Part shown: positions 26,973-35,352 of the stretch, piece by piece
Layout: the number at the start of each line of letters is the position of its first letter
How positions within the stretch are numbered: position 1 is the stretch's first letter
Assembly: GCA_014379625.1 (NCBI GenBank)
Contig: JACMLJ010000095.1
Span: forward strand, 124,001-188,000
Direction: 5' to 3'
DNA: 64,000 nucleotides
Source: Ferruginibacter sp.
GTDB lineage: Bacteria > Bacteroidota > Bacteroidia > Chitinophagales > Chitinophagaceae
The notes under the pieces: generated by a model
Told to the model about the DNA's origin: nothing
Databases searched by the model: none
Seen by the model: the letters and a program-made list of their open reading frames with translations, nothing else
Made by a program: the position numbers and the translations under genes

Positions 26973-29456
26973 TTATACCACCGCTTTTATTGAAGCCATC
27001 ACCATTCTTATTTCACCATATGTAATATTTTCAGGTAAGTTTTCTTTCAGTATTTTATTGCTGGAAGAACCAAACTTTTCAATCGCGGATTTTATAAGCT
27101 CCAGTTTTTCCTGCGAAATGATCGTATTAACATCAATCTCACCAATACCCACAAAATAGGATAGATGCCCCTCAATTGTGCCAACGGTCATATTTCTTTC
27201 TATAGCGATTTCCTCCATGGTTTTTCCTTCTTTAAATAGAGTAAAACTTGACACCTTTGTATCAGTTTTTATTTCCGCTTTTCTGTCCTTATGTTTCTCC
27301 TTTGCCGGTTTTGCCCCCATATTGGTTTGCAGGTCATGCTGCGCACAATACTCCCTGATAATCGTCAAAAAAATTTCGCCAAACTGCTGGGTTTTAACAG
27401 GCCCAAACCCGTTGATCTGCTTAAGCTCTTCAATTGTTTGGGGCAGGTACAAGGCCATCTCTTCCAGGGTAATACTGCCTGCGATCAAATACACAGGCAT
27501 ATTTTTTTCCTCGCAAAGCGTGTCTCTTTTTTTACGAAGCTGTTTGTATAGTTCGGGGTGCGGGCTATCTGTTTTTGCCTGTTTTGATTTTCCGGCATAA
27601 GCATTGGCGGATAATATGGGTTTTAAAAAAGACCTTTTATGTTGTAAATAATCATCCACTTTAAAGCCAGATTCGCACCCGTTTAATAAATACAGCCTCA
27701 AACAAACCCCGAAATAAAGATCCAGTAATAATTTATTAAAATCAGTTGCAATTAACTTGCTATCCGCTTCGGCCGGACAAGTATTAATTTCATTTTTTAC
27801 TTTTTCCAATTCAGTTGAAAAATGCCTGGCAGCGGCAACCAGCCGTTCTTGCACCGTTTCATTATTTTCGGGCAGCTCCTGTTGAGCAAGAATTTGATTT
27901 AACTGTGTTTCAAATTTTTTGGCAACAGTCTCGATATTTGTTAGAGCGGTATGTATCCCCTGGGTTGCTAGTAAAGCTTCCGTATTAAAAGAAGTCTGTT
28001 GTGCAGCCACAAAAGACCATACCGCTTTTGCATTGAGTTGTTGTTCTGAAAAATCAAATAATTTTTTTATTTCTTCTTGCTGAAACTGTTTTTTGGACTC
28101 GTGCAAAATTTGTAATTGTGCAGCGGAGGTTTTTTGTGTTTTTGCAAAAGAAGTAATGCGGCTGTCACTGTGTAAACTGTTATTATTGATACTACTGTGC
28201 AGGATCATTCCCTGTAAGCTGGTGCAGCGGCTTAACGCAACATATACCTGCCCCGGTGCAAACGCCTCTCCGGCATCAATGACGGCTTTTTCGAAAGTGA
28301 GTCCCTGGCTTTTGTGAATGGTGATAGCCCATGCAAGCCGCAGCGGAAATTGGGTAAAAGAGCCGATTTCATTTTCTTCCACCTGATTAGTGGTTTTGTC
28401 CACAACATACCGGATATTTTTCCATTTTTCCTTTTTTACTTCAATAGCAGCAGCAACACCGTTACACAAAACCTGTATCTTTTCATCTTCAATTTTTTCT
28501 ACAATGCCAATTTTACCATTAAAATATCTCCGTATTTTTTCCGTATCATTTTTTATAAACATTACCTGTGCACCCACTTTTAATTTCAATAACAGGTCTG
28601 CCGGATATGATTTTTCGTAAAACTCCCCTTCTATTGAGGCATTAAAATTCCTGAGCTTACCCTGTAATTCATTTAGCGCTGTAAAATTAATTGCATCAGC
28701 TTTATTATTATGTGTAGTCAGCGTAATATAATTTTCCTCCCTGGGGGGGGTAAATGAAGGCAGGTAACGGCTATGCAATAATTTAAAGCCCTCATCATCC
28801 ATTGCATTATTTCGAACCTGGTTCAACAAATTTACAAATGAGGCATCGTTTTGGCGATAAATTTTATCCAGTTCAACATATACCAATGGCTGCTGCTCAA
28901 TTACATGGCTGTTAAAAAAATACGGGCTCTTATACCGGGGCGAAAGTATTTGCCATTCTTCTTCTTTAACAACAGGGGGCAGTTGGTACATGTCACCAAT
29001 CAATAAAACCTGCACCCCACCAAAGGGTCGTGAGTACTGGCTTCTTATATGCCTTAAAACAGTATCCATCGCATCGAGCACATCACAGCGAACCATACTT
29101 ATTTCATCTACGATCAATAATTCTAACTTTTGCATTACATCCCTGCGTTCATTGTTTAAACGAAGACGGCTAAGTAAGCTATTTTTATCGTTTACCTGCT
29201 CATTTCCTTCAAAGGCTTTGCCCAATGGTAAATAAGGAGTAAAAGGCAACTGGAAAAAAGAGTGGATGGTAGTTCCCCCGGCATTCATAGCTGCCACCCC
29301 TGTAGGAGCAACAATCGCCGTGTTTTTTACCGCATTTTCTTTACAATGTTTTAAAAAAGTAGTTTTTCCTGTGCCCGCTTTGCCGGTTAAAAAAATGGAG
29401 GTATTTGTGTAATTAATAAAATCGGATGCAAACTTGAAGGAGTCTGAATAATGCAT
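26973..29456 (-). CDS. Pif1/Dda-like helicase with HRDC and C-terminal HTH domains
   Basis: An 827-residue SF1 helicase. Domain order: P-loop NTPase with Walker A (LTGKAGTGKTTF, about 25-36), TIVAPTGVAAMNAGGTTIHSF, Walker B LLIVDEISMVRCDVLDAMD, GDMYQLPPV, and the UvrD-like C-terminal WAITIHKSQGLTFEKAVID and YVALSRCTSL; then a helical linker; an HRDC domain (LYKQLRKKRDTLCEEKNMPVYLIAG... INGFGPVKTQQFG) at about 640-710; and a C-terminal helix-turn-helix (LFKEGKTMEEIAIERNMTVGTIEGHL). It likely remodels DNA or R-loops in repair or replication. The ATG used is seven codons inside a frame that would otherwise start at TTG. Confidence 0.9.
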   Translation of the reverse strand: MHYSDSFKFASDFINYTNTSIFLTGKAGTGKTTFLKHCKENAVKNTAIVAPTGVAAMNAGGTTIHSFFQLPFTPYLPLGKAFEGNEQVNDKNSLLSRLRLNNERRDVMQKLELLIVDEISMVRCDVLDAMDTVLRHIRSQYSRPFGGVQVLLIGDMYQLPPVVKEEEWQILSPRYKSPYFFNSHVIEQQPLVYVELDKIYRQNDASFVNLLNQVRNNAMDDEGFKLLHSRYLPSFTPPREENYITLTTHNNKADAINFTALNELQGKLRNFNASIEGEFYEKSYPADLLLKLKVGAQVMFIKNDTEKIRRYFNGKIGIVEKIEDEKIQVLCNGVAAAIEVKKEKWKNIRYVVDKTTNQVEENEIGSFTQFPLRLAWAITIHKSQGLTFEKAVIDAGEAFAPGQVYVALSRCTSLQGMILHSSINNNSLHSDSRITSFAKTQKTSAAQLQILHESKKQFQQEEIKKLFDFSEQQLNAKAVWSFVAAQQTSFNTEALLATQGIHTALTNIETVAKKFETQLNQILAQQELPENNETVQERLVAAARHFSTELEKVKNEINTCPAEADSKLIATDFNKLLLDLYFGVCLRLYLLNGCESGFKVDDYLQHKRSFLKPILSANAYAGKSKQAKTDSPHPELYKQLRKKRDTLCEEKNMPVYLIAGSITLEEMALYLPQTIEELKQINGFGPVKTQQFGEIFLTIIREYCAQHDLQTNMGAKPAKEKHKDRKAEIKTDTKVSSFTLFKEGKTMEEIAIERNMTVGTIEGHLSYFVGIGEIDVNTIISQEKLELIKSAIEKFGSSSNKILKENLPENITYGEIRMVMASIKAVV

Positions 29457-30031
29457 GGAATTTTTTTTATTGAGCAAAGATCGTATTGCATGCTGAATAT
29501 CGAATTTACGAATATGAAGGCTATTATGATTAAAAATTCAACGTATTGATGATAGCCTGTTTGAAATAACTGGTAGTTCTCATTTTGTACCGTAAATGGC
29601 GGAGCCATTATCTGCCTGCAGATATTTGGGTAGACATCCGATTGGGCTGACCCATGCAATCATTCCCAATTCTCATTATGAAAAAAACGGGTATTGCCGC
29701 CTCGCTCAATTAGTGTGATACCAAATTTAAAATGGCGGATATAAGTTGAATTTGCAAATAGCGATAGGGAAACTGTTTACAAATTGCTTATTTAAAAAGC
29801 TTCACAATATCCTACATAATATTAAAATAAATCATTCCATTCCTTACACCGTCAGGCAGAATATGTACCGGCATGTTCCCGCTTTATACGCCCGACAATC
29901 TGCAACAGCAACCTGTAATTGAAGTAAGCCAGGGGATTAATTGCACAACCCTTTTATTCAAATCGGGTATTTGAAAAGGATTTGCTTATTAATGTATTTT
30001 CCTGATAAAATAAAAGGAGGGGAAGCTGTCT
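29457..30031. other. Intergenic region
   Basis: About 575 bases with no convincing gene; overlapping short frames show no family likeness. The promoter of the helicase should lie in the first 100 bases. Confidence 0.45.
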
Positions 30032-30193
30032 TTATTTTTTAGGTTTAGGTTTTCGTTTGTCCGGTGCCTGGTTTAATAAAGCTCCTGCCAGCTTTTTTTC
30101 TAACGGGGTAGCATCGGGATTGATTAATGTTTTTGCAGCTAGTGCAGCCATGTGCGGAGTAGTAACTTCAGGTTTTTTTGATGTTTTTGCCAT
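30032..30193 (-). CDS. Small basic hypothetical protein
   Basis: A 53-residue open frame starting MAKTSKKPEVTTPHMAALAA and ending in a Lys/Arg/Pro-rich tail (APDKRKPKPKK). It has a helix-like middle (ATPLEKKLAGALLNQ) and strongly biased composition of the kind seen in small DNA- or RNA-binding or ribosome-associated proteins. I do not recognise the family. Support comes from a clean ATG, low-hydrophobicity composition and the absence of any competing frame in the region. Confidence 0.5.
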   Translation of the reverse strand: MAKTSKKPEVTTPHMAALAAKTLINPDATPLEKKLAGALLNQAPDKRKPKPKK

Positions 30194-30561
30194 ACTTGTA
30201 AATTTTAGAGAAATGAAATTTTAAGATAATAGTAATTTTTTTTATATCCAGGCTTGTATTATTGTAAACAGCCCGACAAGTATTTAAATGATAACTGCGT
30301 ACTTAATAATTACCTATTGGAGGGCCACCCACATTTAAAATGATTAGTGGCAATACTGACTAGTTAACGATGGTGGTGTATTTTTAATTACTGCCCGATA
30401 AAACGATCGGTTAGCTATTGGACTTGCATGAATAAGTATAATTAGAACAAAAGCACCCCTCTGTATTCATGCATTTGTACCGGCGTGATTAAGTATGACA
30501 ATCGAAACAAAGAGAAAGGATAAAAAATATCTGAGCAGTTGAATTTAATCAGGTTTAATAT
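30194..30561. other. Intergenic region
   Basis: About 370 AT-rich bases with no gene, terminator or clear repeat seen. Confidence 0.45.
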
Positions 30562-30912
30562 TTATCCTCTGGCCTTTTGTTTATTACCCAGCAATAGCAG
30601 TTCATTCACCTGTACTTCAGTGATGTATTTTTTATTGCCCTCCTTATCATTGTAGCTTTTGTTGATGAGTTTTCCTTCAACAACAACTTCAGTTCCTTTT
30701 TGCAAATATTTCTCCGCCAGGTCTGCTAATTTTCCCCAGGCTACCAGGTTGTGCCATGTTGTTTCCGTTACTTTTTCACCCTTTGTATTATGATAGGTTT
30801 CGTTGGTGGCAATACTGAAACGGGCTAATTTCTTTCCGTTGTCAGTATTCTTTATTTCAGGTGCATTCCCTAAGTTGCCAATTAACTGAACTTTGTTTTT
30901 TAAAGCATTCAT
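30562..30912 (-). CDS. ssb: Single-stranded DNA-binding protein
   Basis: A 116-residue SSB. The OB fold is complete: MNALKNKVQLIGNLGNAPEIK, GKKLARFSIATNETYHNTKGEKVTETTWHNLVAWGKLADLAEKYLQKGTEVVVEGKLINKSY and YITEVQVNELLLLG. It binds single-stranded DNA in replication, repair or recombination. It ends KQKARG without the flexible linker and acidic tip (like DDDIPF) that recruits partners, so it is probably an accessory SSB rather than the main replicative one. The ATG used begins right at the domain; 14 codons upstream are not conserved-looking. Confidence 0.9.
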   Translation of the reverse strand: MNALKNKVQLIGNLGNAPEIKNTDNGKKLARFSIATNETYHNTKGEKVTETTWHNLVAWGKLADLAEKYLQKGTEVVVEGKLINKSYNDKEGNKKYITEVQVNELLLLGNKQKARG

Positions 30913-31101
30913 GTTGTTAGTTTTTAAGTGTGATACCCGGTTAAGCTCCCACATGGCGTCCCATTCTTCTTTTTAAATATAGATCCAACTGTCCAATCAA
31001 TCGTGTATGCGGGCAGAATAAATAATGAAGGAAGCCAGGTTATTGCTTTTAATGGGGGAGATATTATTGCCCGCTGGTTTTTGAAGTAAAATTCACTTTG
31101 T

Positions 31102-31479
31102 TCAGGGCGGTATTTTTTCAATTATTCCGGAATTATCATAAGATAAAAAACCCCATTTGCTTAGTTTTTCCGGCCCCATGTTATATTTATTTTTCAGGAC
31201 AGATTTACTGGCCCTGATAATATCAGTGATCTCTGCAAGCACCGCATCGCGCTGGCGGTACATTTCTTCAGCGCTTTTGCTAAGGCGGATCGCCTCTTTG
31301 TGTTTTTCAAGGCAGAAACTTATTTTGGGCCCGGTTGCTTCCCAACTAAAACCATCGATTGACAAAAGAAGTGATTCATCACCATCAACCTTGTGTTTTT
31401 CATATATTTTTTTAGCCAGCTCAATGCTCTGTCTTACATTGGTATAAATCCTTATCCTTCCCCTGGTAGTAGTATTCAT
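31102..31479 (-). CDS. Hypothetical protein, Bacteroidota-type
   Basis: A 125-residue soluble protein that I cannot assign. The N-terminus (RGRIRIYTNVRQSIELAKKIYEKHK) and the helix LSKSAEEMYRQRDAVLAEITDIIRASKSVLKNKY followed by PEKLSKWGFLSYD recall a group of Bacteroidota hypothetical proteins with a closing KLxxWGF motif. It probably forms a helical bundle. It lies about 190 bases upstream of ssb on the same strand; a further open frame between the two is not convincing. Confidence 0.6.
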   Translation of the reverse strand: MNTTTRGRIRIYTNVRQSIELAKKIYEKHKVDGDESLLLSIDGFSWEATGPKISFCLEKHKEAIRLSKSAEEMYRQRDAVLAEITDIIRASKSVLKNKYNMGPEKLSKWGFLSYDNSGIIEKIPP

Positions 31480-31787
31480 AAGTACTTTTTAATAGTAAAA
31501 AAAAGCTTAAATAATAGTACCAATGTATATATGAAAGTTTGCAATCACAAGGGAAAAACCTCATAAAAATGGAAGAAAATAACGAAGTTAATTATCAGTA
31601 TATTAATTTTTATCCCTGTCTTGTTCCCAGCAAAGGATTGGCTAAGTAAAATCAATGGTTAAGTGCTGGGTCACTGACGAACCAGTTGATACGGAAGGGA
31701 GGCACCTGCAAAAAACGGAAAGGGTTTGATCAAAAGTATGGTTGCGGATACCCTCCGGTATCGGGGGATATATTTCAGGCTGCTCAG
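31480..31787. other. Intergenic region
   Basis: About 310 bases; only the promoter of the upstream-facing hypothetical gene is expected here. Nothing else recognised. Confidence 0.4.
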
Positions 31788-33026
31788 TTAAAAATCCAGT
31801 TTCATTATATACACCTGGCGGGTGCCGTTATGGGTAGAGTTAAAGCCTATCATGTCACCTTTGGGGCTCCAGCGGCAATGAATATCAGCACGCCAGCCTC
31901 CCGTATATTCTTTGGGGGTGTAAAATCTTCCTATAGCGATCACAGAATCTGCTTTCATGTTCAGCAGGAATACATTTTGATCGCGGGTTACCTTGTCGGG
32001 ATAGGTATCTGTAACCATCCAGTTGCCATCAGGTGAAAAAGTGCCATGTCCATCATAATCCAACGGACCTTTACCAAGTTTTTTGTAATCTTTTTTGCCG
32101 GTTGTAAACAGGATATGGCTGTCTTGTTTTGCATCGTACAAAGCGGTTATCATCAACTGGTCATCATCGAGCCAGTCGAAATGCGACCCACCCCAATTAT
32201 CGGGGAAACATCGCTGCAGGTTGGTGCCATCTTTATTTATGGTAAAGGCCGTGGTGTTGCGGGCAGGAATAGCCCTGGCGAGGAAAAATATTTTTGATCC
32301 CTTCCTGCTGAACAGGGCATGGCCGATATATTCGATTCCTTCTTTGGTAGCAATTTCGGGCACCAGGTGCTTTAGTTTGGCATAAGAAACAATCAGTTCC
32401 GCCTTACCCGTCTGAAGGTCTAACAGGAAAATACCATCATCTTCAGGGAATGCGGTGGCTTGCTGTGCATCCTGGCCCCCTCCGTCATAACCATAATCGG
32501 TACGCGTTATGCGTAGCCTGGAGAAATTAATGCTCAGGGCTTCTTTCCCATTGGGTGAAACCGCCCCAACAGGATGGGGAATTACTTTCAATTCTTTCTT
32601 TGTGAAAACATTTAGTATCACCGAAACATATTTACCCTGGCGGAAGTCGTTGTAGATGATCACGGAATCTGGATTTGTGGCCAGCCAGTGCGTCATGCAT
32701 CCCTGCTGTAAATTCCATGCATAGGTTTCGGCAAGGGGGATAAAAGTATTGGTGCTGAGGTCAACCATACCCAGTATTGCCTGGTCATTTTTATCGGGGA
32801 TCTTAAACCGTACCTCTGTTTCGAGTACTGTAACGTAGCGTTGGTTTTTGCTCCATGAGTTGATGCCATAATAACTGGCAAACAGGTGCTCCTTATTATT
32901 ACGTGTTATCTGGACAGGGCCGGTAATTGTTGGAAATTTTACAGGGTGGGGTTGCTGGGCCATGGCAAAGGATACAACAAAAACAGAAGCCCCAAGAAAA
33001 CGGGTAATCTTTCTTTTCAGGTTCAT
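31788..33026 (-). CDS. Exported TolB-like beta-propeller protein
   Basis: A 412-residue exported protein. The signal peptide (MNLKRKITRFLGASVFVVSFAMAQQ) is followed by a propeller of WD40/PD40-like blades, seen as repeated SPNGKEALSINFSRLRI, SRKGSKIFFLARAIPARN, GGSHFDWLDDDQLMITALY, SPDGNWMVTDTYPD and SPKGDMIGFNSTHNGTRQVYIMKLDF. Such proteins resemble TolB or oligogalacturonate-lyase-type propellers; no catalytic residues are identified, and a scaffolding or polysaccharide-related role is only a guess. It is divergent from the methyltransferase gene. Confidence 0.8.
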   Translation of the reverse strand: MNLKRKITRFLGASVFVVSFAMAQQPHPVKFPTITGPVQITRNNKEHLFASYYGINSWSKNQRYVTVLETEVRFKIPDKNDQAILGMVDLSTNTFIPLAETYAWNLQQGCMTHWLATNPDSVIIYNDFRQGKYVSVILNVFTKKELKVIPHPVGAVSPNGKEALSINFSRLRITRTDYGYDGGGQDAQQATAFPEDDGIFLLDLQTGKAELIVSYAKLKHLVPEIATKEGIEYIGHALFSRKGSKIFFLARAIPARNTTAFTINKDGTNLQRCFPDNWGGSHFDWLDDDQLMITALYDAKQDSHILFTTGKKDYKKLGKGPLDYDGHGTFSPDGNWMVTDTYPDKVTRDQNVFLLNMKADSVIAIGRFYTPKEYTGGWRADIHCRWSPKGDMIGFNSTHNGTRQVYIMKLDF

Positions 33027-33220
33027 TCAATTAAAGGTTGGCGTTCTTAAAGATATGCTATCGGGTGTTAAAAACCATTCTTAAATTGAAGCAAATATAT
33101 TTAGTAAAACCAAATCTTACATAAGTACCAGGTTCCTTGCCAGGGAGGCAGTGTGTCGATGGCTGTTCCGAAAAAAAGTATTGATTATCGCATAGCTAAA
33201 TGATTGTAGAAGGTAAACTG

Positions 33221-33228
33221 TATTTTTG
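33221..33228 (+). promoter_or_regulatory. -7 promoter element for the methyltransferase gene
   Basis: TATTTTTG, an exact TAnnTTTG match, ends 21 bases before the chosen ATG. A TTG lies 14 bases upstream, shorter than the usual spacing, so only the -7 half is supported. Confidence 0.4.
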
Positions 33229-33249
33229 CCATCAATTATAAAAAACCGG

Positions 33250-34158
33250 ATGGGCTCAATAATAACCAGGACCAACTGCCCCTGTTGCGGCAGTAATGCT
33301 ATCGTAAAAGTTTTGGCGTGTAAAGATTATACGGTGTCGAACCAAATATTTGACATCTGGGAATGCAATGATTGTACAATTCGTTTTACGCAGGATATAC
33401 CGGATCAGGATTCAATTGACCGGTACTACAAATCAGAGAATTATATTTCTCATTCGGATACAGAAAAAGGGCTCGTCAATAAACTCTACAAGATTGCCAG
33501 GAATTATACACTTAACTGGAAAATGAACCTCGTGAAACGCACTATGGGCAAAAGGATGCAGGCAGGTTCTTTGCTCGACATTGGTTGCGGTACAGGCGCT
33601 TTTTTTCACAAAGCAGTTGTATCCGGCTGGTCGGTAACAGGCCTCGAACCTGATGAGGGTGCAAGAAAAATATGTAAGGACAAATATGATCTCCAGGCAG
33701 AGCCTCCGGGAAAATTATTTGAACTTAATTCAGAACATTATGATGCGGTCACCCTATGGCATGTGTTGGAACATGTGCATCAACTGCATGAATATATGAC
33801 CCAGGTAAAAAGGGTGTTAAAGCATGAGGGTGTAGCATTGATCGCTTTGCCAAATTATACTTCCTCGGATGCCGGGCATTATGCAAATTATTGGGCTGCT
33901 TATGATGTACCGAGACATCTTTATCATTTTGCTCCGCCAGCCATGAGTAAATTAGCAGAACAACATGGAATGCGGGTGGAATCGGTAATACCTATGTGGC
34001 TGGATGCGTTCTATATTTCGCTCTTAAGCGAAGGTTACCAAAACGGGAAAGGCAAATTGGGAGCTGCTGTTTTGAATGGGCTAAGGTCTAATGTGAAAGC
34101 CCTCAAAAATAAAATGGAATGTAGTTCGCTGGTCTATATCATCCGGCACAAAAATTAA
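33250..34158 (+). CDS. Zinc-ribbon class I SAM-dependent methyltransferase
   Basis: A 302-residue methyltransferase. A zinc ribbon (CPCC near the start and ECNDCTIRF) precedes a linker and the Rossmann core with motif I LLDIGCGTGAFFHKA, motif II GLEPDEGA, YDAVTLWHVLEHVH and LIALPNYTSSDAGHYANYWAAYDVPRHLYHF. This order fits methyltransferases of O-antigen or nucleotide-sugar gene sets, though no such genes surround it. An in-frame TTG 8 codons upstream overlaps a TATTTTTG -7 element, so the ATG is preferred. Confidence 0.85.
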   Translation: MGSIITRTNCPCCGSNAIVKVLACKDYTVSNQIFDIWECNDCTIRFTQDIPDQDSIDRYYKSENYISHSDTEKGLVNKLYKIARNYTLNWKMNLVKRTMGKRMQAGSLLDIGCGTGAFFHKAVVSGWSVTGLEPDEGARKICKDKYDLQAEPPGKLFELNSEHYDAVTLWHVLEHVHQLHEYMTQVKRVLKHEGVALIALPNYTSSDAGHYANYWAAYDVPRHLYHFAPPAMSKLAEQHGMRVESVIPMWLDAFYISLLSEGYQNGKGKLGAAVLNGLRSNVKALKNKMECSSLVYIIRHKN

Positions 34159-34186
34159 AGAAACGCGCTGCAGGGTTATTCCTGTT

Positions 34187-34214
34187 TACATAACTATTCA
34201 CGAATAGTTATGTA
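34187..34214. repeat. 28-base near-perfect palindrome
   Basis: TACATAACTATTC and GAATAGTTATGTA are perfect 13-base complementary arms around a 2-base spacer. AT-rich and without a T-run on either side, it looks more like an operator or cruciform than a terminator. It lies between two converging genes. Confidence 0.85.
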
Positions 34215-34240
34215 TTGCATCAGCACAACTGCCTTAACAA

Positions 34241-34429
34241 TTAAGCAAACAGTCCCCTTTTTATCCTGCCTTTACCCTGGCGCTGCACGTTCCATAAATC
34301 GGCTGTAGTAAAAATTTTACTGTTAGGATGATAAAACGGAGTAGCCAGACTTTCGTTGATTACGCTGGTAAGATTTTCTACCTGCGCTTTGCTCATTTGA
34401 GTAAATATTCCGGTTGATTGCTTTTTCAT
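34241..34429 (-). CDS. Tandem 62-residue paralogue 1 (most diverged)
   Basis: A 62-residue protein starting MKKQSTGIFTQMSKAQVENL and ending with FTTADLWNVQRQGKGRIKRGLFA. It shares the start MKKQS and the C-terminal FTTADLWN-x-QRQGK-x-RI-x-R with the two genes upstream. The N-terminal half is a predicted helix, the C-terminal half basic. This copy has the most changes (PFYHPN instead of GFNQPN, V for I, and a changed last four residues). I do not know the function; similar FTTADLWNIQR proteins seem to be common in Bacteroidota. Confidence 0.7.
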   Translation of the reverse strand: MKKQSTGIFTQMSKAQVENLTSVINESLATPFYHPNSKIFTTADLWNVQRQGKGRIKRGLFA

Positions 34430-34466
34430 GATTGTACATTTATACTTTTCTTAGATGAAAAGGGTT

Positions 34467-34655
34467 TTAAAAAATGAATCTTCTTTGAATCCTGGTTTTG
34501 CCCTGGCGCTGGATATTCCAAAGATCGGCAGTTGTAAATTTTTTGCCTTTTGGCTGGTCAAATCCGGTTGCTACCGTTTCTGTTACGATGGTTGTAAGCC
34601 TCTGCAGTTGTTCTGTGCTTATTTGTGTAAGTATGCTGGCTGATTGCTTTTTCAT
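34467..34655 (-). CDS. Tandem 62-residue paralogue 2
   Basis: Starts MKKQSASILTQISTEQLQRL and ends KKFTTADLWNIQRQGKTRIQRRFIF. Length and layout are identical to its neighbours, and the start is taken at MKKQS by alignment with them, dropping 13 upstream codons of the open frame. The conserved tail is strongly basic. The intergenic spacing is 37 bases to the copy downstream and 28 to the copy upstream, so the three may form one transcript. Function unknown. Confidence 0.72.
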   Translation of the reverse strand: MKKQSASILTQISTEQLQRLTTIVTETVATGFDQPKGKKFTTADLWNIQRQGKTRIQRRFIF

Positions 34656-34683
34656 GTTTCTGTTATTTATAAATGATCGGTTT

Positions 34684-34872
34684 TTAAAATGCAAGCCTTC
34701 TTTGAATCCTGGTTTTGCCCTGGCGTTGGATATTCCAAAGATCGGCGGTGGTAAAAATTTTAATGTTGGGTTGGTTAAAACCCATCGCTAAAGTTTCTTT
34801 TACTACACTTGTTAATTTTTCTACCTGTTGTTTGCTTATTGTTGTAAATAAGTTGTTTGATTGCTTTTTCAT
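34684..34872 (-). CDS. Tandem 62-residue paralogue 3 (first in transcription)
   Basis: Starts MKKQSNNLFTTISKQQVEKL and ends FTTADLWNIQRQGKTRIQRRLAF. It is close to paralogue 2 over the C-terminal 25 residues and to paralogue 1 in its N-terminal half (VEKLTSVVKETLA versus VENLTSVINESLA). The gene start is preceded by an AT-rich stretch. It lies about 480 bases downstream of the ABC membrane-domain gene on the same strand. Function unknown. Confidence 0.72.
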   Translation of the reverse strand: MKKQSNNLFTTISKQQVEKLTSVVKETLAMGFNQPNIKIFTTADLWNIQRQGKTRIQRRLAF

Positions 34873-35352
34873 GATTGTAAGTTTTAATTGTTATTGATTA
34901 TTTTCATTTTGATAACACAAAACTAATACAATATTTAGTACTATACAACACATAGTACCATTTATTTTTTAGTAGCAGGTAGCGGCCAATAGCTTATTTT
35001 GCTTAAAACCCATGCTCTCACTGAATTCTGGAGAAATAGACGATTTTATAGATAATTAAAAAGATTGATGAGTGGATTTATTGATGGATGGATGGCTTTA
35101 AATTTCTGTGTTGTAAGTAATATTTGGAAGAAAAATAGTAAAAATATCAGCATGCCGGGGAAACATTAGCGGGGTAGGGAAGGGCATATTTATGGAGTAA
35201 ATTAAGGCCCTGAAGGATAAAGCAAGGTTTTTGCAATTGAAGGGCTGCACAGTTTGTGTGGGATTTTAATAGCCGGGCCCATTAACCTTATTGGTAGGAC
35301 AAGAACAATAAAGGAAATTTAATATTTTAATAGTTATTAAAAATAATATCAA
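34873..35352. other. Intergenic region
   Basis: About 480 bases with no convincing gene on either strand; it should contain the promoter of the three small paralogues. Confidence 0.45.

Noticed and set aside
29387..29659. 90-codon minus-strand frame over the helicase start
   Set aside because: It overlaps the helicase N-terminus in another frame and has no domain likeness.
30924..31121. 65-codon minus-strand frame just upstream of ssb
   Set aside because: Its composition is not protein-like, it overlaps both neighbours and shows no family motif.
34241..34872. Calling the three small paralogues graspetide precursors of the ATP-grasp cluster
   Set aside because: They are about 480 bases away, lack a Thr/Glu/Asp-rich core and resemble proteins common in Bacteroidota; kept only as a question.
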